The notes under the pieces are model-generated. The model had not been told where the DNA came from and searched no databases. It worked only from the letters and a program-made list of their open reading frames with translations. Positions 40,770-46,228 of a stretch of DNA of 46,228 nucleotides are shown here, piece after piece; position 1 is the first letter of the stretch; every line of letters starts with the position of its first letter. The translations under genes were made by a program, and so were the position numbers. The stretch lies in the NCBI GenBank assembly GCA_022705325.1, contig JAKJER010000049.1, positions 1 to 46,228 of the forward strand, read 5' to 3'. Source of the stretch: Planctomycetota bacterium. GTDB lineage: Bacteria > Planctomycetota > Phycisphaerae > SM23-33.

Positions 40770-42248
40770 TTAGAGCCGCCACCCTTCGCGGTACGACGTC
40801 TCCAGATGGCGGTTGAGTTCCGGCATATTGGTACAGCGCATCCCGGCCGAATCCCATTCGACGCGTTTCCCAACACCCGCGTGGACGGCGATGTTCCCGA
40901 GCAGGACGAGTTCCGTCAGCGGTCCCGCGTGATCGAAGTTCGAGCAGGCTGGCGCCCCGCCGCGACACGCCCGGAAGAAATCCTCCTGGTGCATGCCTTT
41001 GATCCGCGGCAGCGTACGGGGCGGTTTGGCAAAGGCGCGCTGCGCTTCCTCGGGAACCATTCGAAACGCGTCGCCGTGCCGGCCCATGGTGAAGACTCCC
41101 TTGTCGCCGATGAACAGCGAGCCCTCCGCGGTGAATTGCCGATTGTATTTCTTCTCCAATTCGGTGCGGATCGGAGGCGCATAGGCAAGATCGCGTCTCA
41201 TGCGTCTGTGACCGCCTCCGCTTATGGTATCCTTGTTGTATGGTGCTCCAGGCGCGATGCCGTCATACCAGTAGAGCTTGAGCGGGGGCAACTCCCCTCG
41301 GGCGGGGAAGTCCCAGCGGATACGGTTGCGGATCGGCCAGCTTTCGTCGCTGCCGCCGTACACCTCTTCCAGTTCGACCGATGCAGGGCTTGCGAGCTTC
41401 AATGCCAGGTAGGCGTGGTTGATGATGTGGCATCCCATGTTGCCGATGGTGGCGTTGCCGAAATCGCGCCAGGCATTCCAGAAGAAATCCAGCAGTCCGT
41501 CATGGAAATCGCGATGGGGTGCGCCACCAAGCCACAGATCCCAGTCCAGCTCTCTGGGAACCGCAAGAGCGGGTGGACGCGGGGTGTTGGGGGGGAGTCC
41601 GTCAACGCGGTCGCTCCAGCAGTGGACCTCGCGTATAGCGCCGACGGCGCCCGCCTGAAAGTACTCGCACAGGAGGCGGGGGCCCTCCGTTGATTGCCCC
41701 CAATTGCCCATCTGCGTGGCAACGCCGTAGCGACGCGCCTCTTCCGTGAGCATTCGAACTTCAGCGATGGTGTGAGCAAGCGGCTTCTCCAGGTACACAT
41801 GAATGCGGCGACGAATGGCCATCAATGCGGGCAATGCGTGTTGGTGTATGGGTGTGGCGATGATGACGGCGTCCAGATCCTTCCCCATCTCGTCGAACAT
41901 CTTGCGGTAATCGGCAAACACTCTGATCTTGGATGTGTCCGTGCCCGGTGACACCTCGTTGGCCCGCTTCATGGCCTTTGCGATCTGACGACTATCGGGA
42001 TCCACAAGCGCCACGAGTCGCTCACCGTCGGTCTCCGGGCTGTGTGTGTGCGTGCCATCCTGTGATTTGACACTCGTTCCATGCCCGAGGATCGCCGGGA
42101 TATGTGCATAGTTGCCATACCCCCCGCAGCCGATCAACGCGACGCGCAGCGGTTTCTTCGCGGGCGCCGCGCCTTGTCCGCGCGCACCGAGAATCGTCAG
42201 GCCACCGATGCCGGCCGCCGCCGTTTTGATGAACTCGCGTCTCTTCAT
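40770..42248 (-). CDS. Tat-exported Gfo/Idh/MocA-family oxidoreductase (second in tandem)
   Basis: A 492-residue paralogue of the next gene downstream. It has a Tat signal (MKRREFIKTAAAGIGG), Rossmann motif VALIGCGGYGNY, catalytic-type motif EKPLAHT, and a C-terminal part with GNATIGNMGCH. An insert of about 25 residues after the Rossmann motif (GHGTSVKSQDGTHTHSPETD) is absent from the paralogue and may shape the substrate pocket. It sits 16 bases after the first oxidoreductase gene and 18 before the third, so the three are almost certainly one transcript. The likely reaction is oxidation or epimerisation of a carbohydrate, by family knowledge only. Confidence 0.88.
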   Translation of the reverse strand: MKRREFIKTAAAGIGGLTILGARGQGAAPAKKPLRVALIGCGGYGNYAHIPAILGHGTSVKSQDGTHTHSPETDGERLVALVDPDSRQIAKAMKRANEVSPGTDTSKIRVFADYRKMFDEMGKDLDAVIIATPIHQHALPALMAIRRRIHVYLEKPLAHTIAEVRMLTEEARRYGVATQMGNWGQSTEGPRLLCEYFQAGAVGAIREVHCWSDRVDGLPPNTPRPPALAVPRELDWDLWLGGAPHRDFHDGLLDFFWNAWRDFGNATIGNMGCHIINHAYLALKLASPASVELEEVYGGSDESWPIRNRIRWDFPARGELPPLKLYWYDGIAPGAPYNKDTISGGGHRRMRRDLAYAPPIRTELEKKYNRQFTAEGSLFIGDKGVFTMGRHGDAFRMVPEEAQRAFAKPPRTLPRIKGMHQEDFFRACRGGAPACSNFDHAGPLTELVLLGNIAVHAGVGKRVEWDSAGMRCTNMPELNRHLETSYREGWRL

Positions 42249-42264
42249 TGGCTTTCTTCCTTTC

Positions 42265-43371
42265 TCACGCGTCGAGCGGCAGGCCGCAGGCCGCCAGGTG
42301 GCATTTGTGGACGATGTAGTCGTGCTCGTAGGTGTACGGGTTGACCATGTCCCCGTTCAGCACGGCCGCAAACTCCCGCCACTGGTCCTCGTAGCGGTCT
42401 TTCAGCGGCGGCATTTCGACATTCTGCACGCCTTTCTTGAAGTCGCCGCGATCTTCCTCCAAGGCAAGCGTAAGGACTCCGCCGGACATGTTGCCCTGGG
42501 ATTCTATCGGCTGGATGATGATGCTGCCCTTGTCGCCCATTACCTTGAGGCGCCGGCGTTGAAAGCCCTTCGCCTCGGTGATGGATGTCCGCACCGTGGC
42601 CAGCCGGTCGCGGGAGAACTCGAAAACGGCCAGGCAGTTGTCGAGTACGCCGTCAGCGCGGCTCCGGCGGAGATAGGGCGTGATCTTTGCGGGCTCCCCC
42701 ATGAGCGAGACGACGATATCGATCAGATGGCAGGCCAGGATGTACGCGATCCCGCCCTTGTAGTCTTTGATGAGGTTCCGGTAGCCCTGCCCATCGTAGC
42801 GTCCCATCGCTGTGTCGAGGTCGAACACGTTCCCGATCAGCCCGTCCTTTACCGCCTTGATGCAGAACTGCACGGCCGGGTTGTTCCGGTACATGTACCC
42901 CACCTGGACGGTCAGGCGCTTGGACCTCGCTTCGTCCAGCAACTCCTTGAACCGCGGCAGCGACTCGCCGCACGGCTTGTCGAGGTGGATGTGCTTTCCC
43001 GCCCGGATGCAGCGCAGGGCGGGAGGAATGCAGACGCGTTCTTCGGTTTCAATCGCCACGGCCTGAAGACCGGGAACGGCCAGCAACTCGTCCGTGGACA
43101 TCGATTTCAGACCCTTGAAACAACTGCTTTTCTGGGCTTTCTCGCGCAGTTTCGGGTCGTCCTCCACGAAGCCGACAACCTCGAAAAGGTCCGTCAACTT
43201 GCGCAGCGTCCCCATCTTGTAGGCGTGTTGGTTGCCGGTGCCGATCTGTCCGATCTTGATGGGTCGGCGTTTGGCCGAGACTCCGTCCGCAGCACCGGGA
43301 CGCGCCGCGCACGCCGCGGCCAGGCCGGAAGCGGCGAGAAATGCACGCCGCGAGAAAGGTGTTTGTCTCAT
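42265..43371 (-). CDS. Tat-exported Gfo/Idh/MocA-family oxidoreductase (first in tandem)
   Basis: A 368-residue member of the same superfamily but a different subgroup, without close similarity to the two following genes outside the fold. Tat signal FSRRAFLAASGLAAACAA (6-23); Rossmann motif IGQIGTGNQHAY; the catalytic motif reads DKPCGE in place of EKP. The C-terminal domain includes GGIAYILACHLIDIVV, where the His may help catalysis. The start ATG has an AAAGGAG ribosome site 10 bases upstream, and a 174-base gap before it should hold the promoter of the three-gene unit. Confidence 0.87.
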   Translation of the reverse strand: MRQTPFSRRAFLAASGLAAACAARPGAADGVSAKRRPIKIGQIGTGNQHAYKMGTLRKLTDLFEVVGFVEDDPKLREKAQKSSCFKGLKSMSTDELLAVPGLQAVAIETEERVCIPPALRCIRAGKHIHLDKPCGESLPRFKELLDEARSKRLTVQVGYMYRNNPAVQFCIKAVKDGLIGNVFDLDTAMGRYDGQGYRNLIKDYKGGIAYILACHLIDIVVSLMGEPAKITPYLRRSRADGVLDNCLAVFEFSRDRLATVRTSITEAKGFQRRRLKVMGDKGSIIIQPIESQGNMSGGVLTLALEEDRGDFKKGVQNVEMPPLKDRYEDQWREFAAVLNGDMVNPYTYEHDYIVHKCHLAACGLPLDA

Positions 43372-43545
43372 GGATGATTGACTCCTTTATCATCACTGAA
43401 CGATCTACCTGTAAACAACGCATAGCTGAAGTCTATCGTTTCATTCCGGACCCTTGCTTCCGGAGTCGGTGACAAGGTTGGCCGATGACCCGCAGGCTGT
43501 AAACTCATCCCTCCCTCCCCGGCTGACAGGGCATCATTTGCCGGC

Positions 43546-44013
43546 TCATTCCCGTTCCGGCCCGGTGGCCGCAGGAGGGGATTTGTAGACTCGCACCTTC
43601 TCGGAGGTTGTGCCGTCCGCAAATTCAAGATAGACCCAGACGTCCTCCAATTCACTATCGAACCGATACCGCAGGTTTTGCACGAACTCTCCCACCTCAT
43701 ATGACGACCGCTTGTGAATGATGGCCCATCGTGCTCCTTCTAATGTCGGTTCCGGAAAGGCGACAGATTTCCCGTCCGGGGACATCGCGATCAGAGTGAC
43801 ATTGGGGACTCGGGGACGAGTCCCCGTCACCCATTCGCTCATTCTCGGCTTAGCCAGGGCGAGCCCGAAGCACATCCCGCCCGCCAGGATAAGTATGGCG
43901 CCCAGGAACCGCCAACCCCGGTTTCCACAGTTGACCACAAACGGGATGCCACCCACCGCGAATAAGACGCCACCCACATTCAGAATGTCCGCAGGGCGAA
44001 ACCAATCAAACAT
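43546..44013 (-). CDS. Small membrane protein of unknown function
   Basis: A 155-residue protein with two membrane helices (about 10-28 and 34-54) and a soluble C-terminal domain of about 100 residues, probably beta-rich (ARWAIIHKRSSYEVGEF, VWVYLEFADGTTSEKVRV). The start ATG 44011-44013 on the minus strand follows AGGAGAA; the longer frame upstream overlaps the FGE-domain gene and is rejected. It lies 64 bases after the FGE-domain gene and is probably co-transcribed with it. No family was recognised. Confidence 0.65.
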   Translation of the reverse strand: MFDWFRPADILNVGGVLFAVGGIPFVVNCGNRGWRFLGAILILAGGMCFGLALAKPRMSEWVTGTRPRVPNVTLIAMSPDGKSVAFPEPTLEGARWAIIHKRSSYEVGEFVQNLRYRFDSELEDVWVYLEFADGTTSEKVRVYKSPPAATGPERE

Positions 44014-44077
44014 GATACTTCTCCTGTGCGGTGCAAGTCGTATCCGGCCATGCAGTGAGGGGACAGAGCGGTCATGT

Positions 44078-45718
44078 TCAGTCCAGCACGACGCGGAACC
44101 CGTCACCGCTGTATCGATCGGACGGATCGTACCCGCCGCGACGTGCAGACCGGCAGATTCTCGGCCCGAAGAACCAACAGCCACCGCGCACGACACGAAC
44201 CTTGCCGGAGGCGGGTCCCTGGGGGTCTACTGTCGTCGCTTGGGCACGGTAATCATGATGGTACCAGTCGGAGCACCATTCGTAGACATTCCCATGCATG
44301 TCGTACAGGCCAAAGGCGTTTGGCTTAAGGCTCCCGACGGTGCGTGGAGTCTGGGCGCTGCCCGCCCTGCCGTCATAGCTGCACCACCCGACTTCTCTCA
44401 GAGCCGCCAGTCCTGCTCCGTTGCAGTACTCGGTCTTCGCCCCCGCACGGCAGGCGTACTCCCACTCGGCTTCGGTAGGCAGGCGCACCGTCTTGCCCGT
44501 CTTGGCAGAGAGTTTCTTGCAGAACTCGGCGGCGTCGTTCCAGTTCACCCCTTCGACCGGGTTTCGAGGCCGTCCGCGAAACTGGCTTTGGCGCCACCCT
44601 TCAATTCCCATCACCGCCGCGTACTGCTCCTGCGTCACCTCGTAGATGCCCATGTAGAACGGCTTGCTGATCGTCACCTCGTGCTGGAGTTCGTCGTTTT
44701 GGCGGTTGGGTTCCTCCTCGGGGCTCCCCATCAGAAACCGGCCCGGCGGGATCCGCACGAAGTCCATCACCACGCCGTTGCCAAAGACGATCTGAAAGGT
44801 CCGTCCGTCTTGAGAGGCCTGGGCGGAAGCAACGCCGACCTCGGGCACAGGGGTTGGTGGATTGATCAAGAAGGCCGTCAGGCTGAGGCCCAAAGCGACC
44901 GGAACGGCCAGCGTCAAGCCAATGCTCCTGCGTCTTTCTCCTCGCGTTGTTGGGGCTGCAGGCTGGCGAGCGGCACCTTGGGCCGACTGCTGCCGGCGAT
45001 ACTCGGCCTCTTGTCTTCGAGCCTCTTCTTGCGCATGGCGATCGGTTTTGACGCGTTTCTTCTTCGCTCCCCCCTGCGTGCGCCGTTCTTCCTCGGCCTG
45101 CCGGGCCGTCGGGGGGAAAGTGCCTTTCGCATCGGCAGCCCAGCCTGGAGCGACACCACGATCCCCAGAGGATCCGGGCAATTGCGAGACAATCTCGATC
45201 GGAGGCTCTCGCGAAGGCCCCAGGGGCTGCCTCGGATCGTAGCCGCAATCAAACAGATCGCGAGCGCTGCCGATCTTGATGTACCCGACATAGTGAACTC
45301 CCCATTTGAAGAAGGTCACGGGGAGCAAGGTCGGGTCGTTGTTGGGTGGCCCAGGAATAGCCCCCCCGCCCGTGAGAGGCTTGATCCCGAACAGATAGTG
45401 CTCCGGATTCTCCTCAAAGGCCCTTTTCATCCGGTCGGGCGTCACTATGGGCTGCGAAACGGTCAATACGCCCCCGGTGGCGTCGTGGAGCGGGCGGGCT
45501 GCGGCCGTAATCCCCCCGATGTCGTCGACGGGGATCTGCTGCCTTCGGGAAATGTCGAATACTTCTGCCTCCGGGCGGTAGTAGAGATTCTCTTCCAGGC
45601 GCCGAAGGCCATCGGATACACGATCGAGCTTCTGGGAGACGGTGCTTCCGGTCAGCCAGTCATAAATGCCCTTCCCGGCATTCAAGATCGAGATGGCCGA
45701 AGATACGGAGCCAAGCAC
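44078..45718 (-). CDS. Membrane-anchored protein with C-terminal FGE-sulfatase (SUMF1-type) domain
   Basis: A 546-residue protein in three parts. Residues 1-200 are a soluble domain I do not recognise (it includes GYIKIGSARDLFDCGYDPRQ). Residues about 203-262 are Arg/Glu/Gln-rich and likely a coiled coil. A membrane helix lies at about 266-284. Residues 318-546 form a formylglycine-generating-enzyme-type domain: FLMGSPEEE, VTQEQYAAVMG, PVEGVNWNDAAEFC, RLPTEAEWEYACRAG, NVYEWCSDW and the end motif GGCWFFGPRICRSARR...GFRV. Many such domains in planctomycetes are not true sulfatase activators but sensing or substrate-recognition modules. The GTG start has an AAGGAG site 7 bases away. Confidence 0.85.
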   Translation of the reverse strand: MLGSVSSAISILNAGKGIYDWLTGSTVSQKLDRVSDGLRRLEENLYYRPEAEVFDISRRQQIPVDDIGGITAAARPLHDATGGVLTVSQPIVTPDRMKRAFEENPEHYLFGIKPLTGGGAIPGPPNNDPTLLPVTFFKWGVHYVGYIKIGSARDLFDCGYDPRQPLGPSREPPIEIVSQLPGSSGDRGVAPGWAADAKGTFPPTARQAEEERRTQGGAKKKRVKTDRHAQEEARRQEAEYRRQQSAQGAARQPAAPTTRGERRRSIGLTLAVPVALGLSLTAFLINPPTPVPEVGVASAQASQDGRTFQIVFGNGVVMDFVRIPPGRFLMGSPEEEPNRQNDELQHEVTISKPFYMGIYEVTQEQYAAVMGIEGWRQSQFRGRPRNPVEGVNWNDAAEFCKKLSAKTGKTVRLPTEAEWEYACRAGAKTEYCNGAGLAALREVGWCSYDGRAGSAQTPRTVGSLKPNAFGLYDMHGNVYEWCSDWYHHDYRAQATTVDPQGPASGKVRVVRGGCWFFGPRICRSARRGGYDPSDRYSGDGFRVVLD

Positions 45719-46067
45719 GCACGTCTCCTTCCAGACTCAGACAGGAGGACCGTCCATCCGGGCCTTACCCATTGGACCAGGTGTTTCTAGTCTCGATACG
45801 CGGCAGTCGTCAAGAGCTTTCTGTCGCGGCCACACGGAGCGCCCGTGCGCCGTTACGCGACGACTGTTCCCGGTCGCAGACGGATTGTCCTGAACGGCAC
45901 GGGTGCGGCAGACGCCGGCGAATGCCCGTCGACAAGCTGAGGGCCACACGGCGATAGTGCATCGCGCGGCGGCTGGCCCTGGCTGGCACCTTGTGGCAAC
46001 GGTTTGGGCGGGCGGGCATCACGTAGCGGAACAAGCCGCAGGGCCTTTACGAGCTGGGCGCAAGTTT
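45719..46067. other. Intergenic region before the FGE-domain gene
   Basis: About 350 bases between the FGE-domain gene and the tRNA-Gly terminator region. Short frames occur on both strands, none with family similarity. The promoter of the minus-strand genes should be here; no clear hexamers were found. Confidence 0.35.
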
Positions 46068-46097
46068 AAGGGCCGCAGGTGTTTGCCTGCGGCCCTT
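46068..46097. terminator. Hairpin just downstream of tRNA-Gly
   Basis: A perfect 12-bp stem, AAGGGCCGCAGG / CCTGCGGCCCTT, with a 6-base loop, begins 6 bases beyond the tRNA 3' end in the direction of transcription. The following sequence is only weakly U-rich. It probably ends the tRNA transcript. Confidence 0.6.
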
Positions 46098-46103
46098 CGC
46101 GAA

Positions 46104-46175
46104 AGCGGGCGATGAGACTTGAACTCACGACATTCACGTTGGCAACGTGACGCTCTACCACTGAGCTACGCCCGC
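46104..46175 (-). tRNA. tRNA-Gly (anticodon GCC)
   Basis: Read on the minus strand it folds as a full cloverleaf: acceptor GCGGGCG / CGCCCGC, D arm GCTC...GAGC, anticodon stem TCACG / CGTGA with loop TTGCCAA (anticodon GCC), and T arm GTGAG TTCAAGT CTCAT (5-bp stem, TTC start). The discriminator is T and CCA is not encoded. Its 3' part is duplicated at 37263-37297. Confidence 0.95.
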
Positions 46176-46228
46176 GTACGGACCCTCTATAGTATCTATT
46201 TCGGCAACAGGGTCAAGCGGATTTTGCA

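Overview
The window looks like a GC-rich chromosome segment from a planctomycete-type bacterium (Planctomycetota, possibly Phycisphaerae-like). This is inferred from gene content only: an exosortase with giant TPR partners, secreted Tat-type Gfo/Idh/MocA oxidoreductases in tandem, an FGE-sulfatase-domain protein, a GH127-type glycosidase, an SGNH hydrolase and multihaem cytochromes. No rRNA or other clear taxonomic marker is present.

Layout. (1) 0.4-11.5 kb, plus strand: an exosortase/EpsI fusion followed by two tandem, membrane-anchored TPR proteins of about 1,535 residues each, closed by a strong hairpin at 11557-11591. (2) 11.8-26.9 kb, plus strand: a ten-gene cluster in which nearly every stop codon overlaps the next start. 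It encodes a TPR-FMN-binding protein, a NapH-NapG-like polyferredoxin fusion, a reductase-SCP2 lipid-binding fusion, an MMPL/RND transporter, an acyl-adenylate ligase-like enzyme, an alpha/beta hydrolase, a double-domain U32 protein, a class III aminotransferase, a pentahaem lipoprotein, and a cytochrome b fused to a tail with 19 CXXCH haem sites. (3) 26.9-31.5 kb: a divergent SGNH hydrolase / GH127 glycosidase pair. (4) 31.6-37.0 kb: a small membrane protein plus a 60-residue zinc-ribbon-like protein, two radical SAM proteins, an RRM RNA-binding protein and a 54-residue basic protein. (5) 37.3-46.2 kb, all minus strand: a segment bounded by an intact tRNA-Gly(GCC) and a 35-bp copy of that tRNA's 3' part. 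It holds membrane proteins, a non-autonomous IS10-like element, three tandem Gfo/Idh/MocA oxidoreductases and an FGE-domain membrane protein.

The most interesting region is the ten-gene cluster. It joins membrane electron transfer (FMN, iron-sulfur clusters, haem b, 24 c-type haem sites) to lipid chemistry. An SCP2 domain together with two U32 domains recalls the UbiT/UbiU/UbiV system for oxygen-independent quinone hydroxylation. My working hypothesis is a pathway that builds or modifies a lipid-like or quinone-like molecule and serves a dedicated respiratory or extracellular electron-transfer chain. The domain calls are well supported by the sequence; the pathway is inference.
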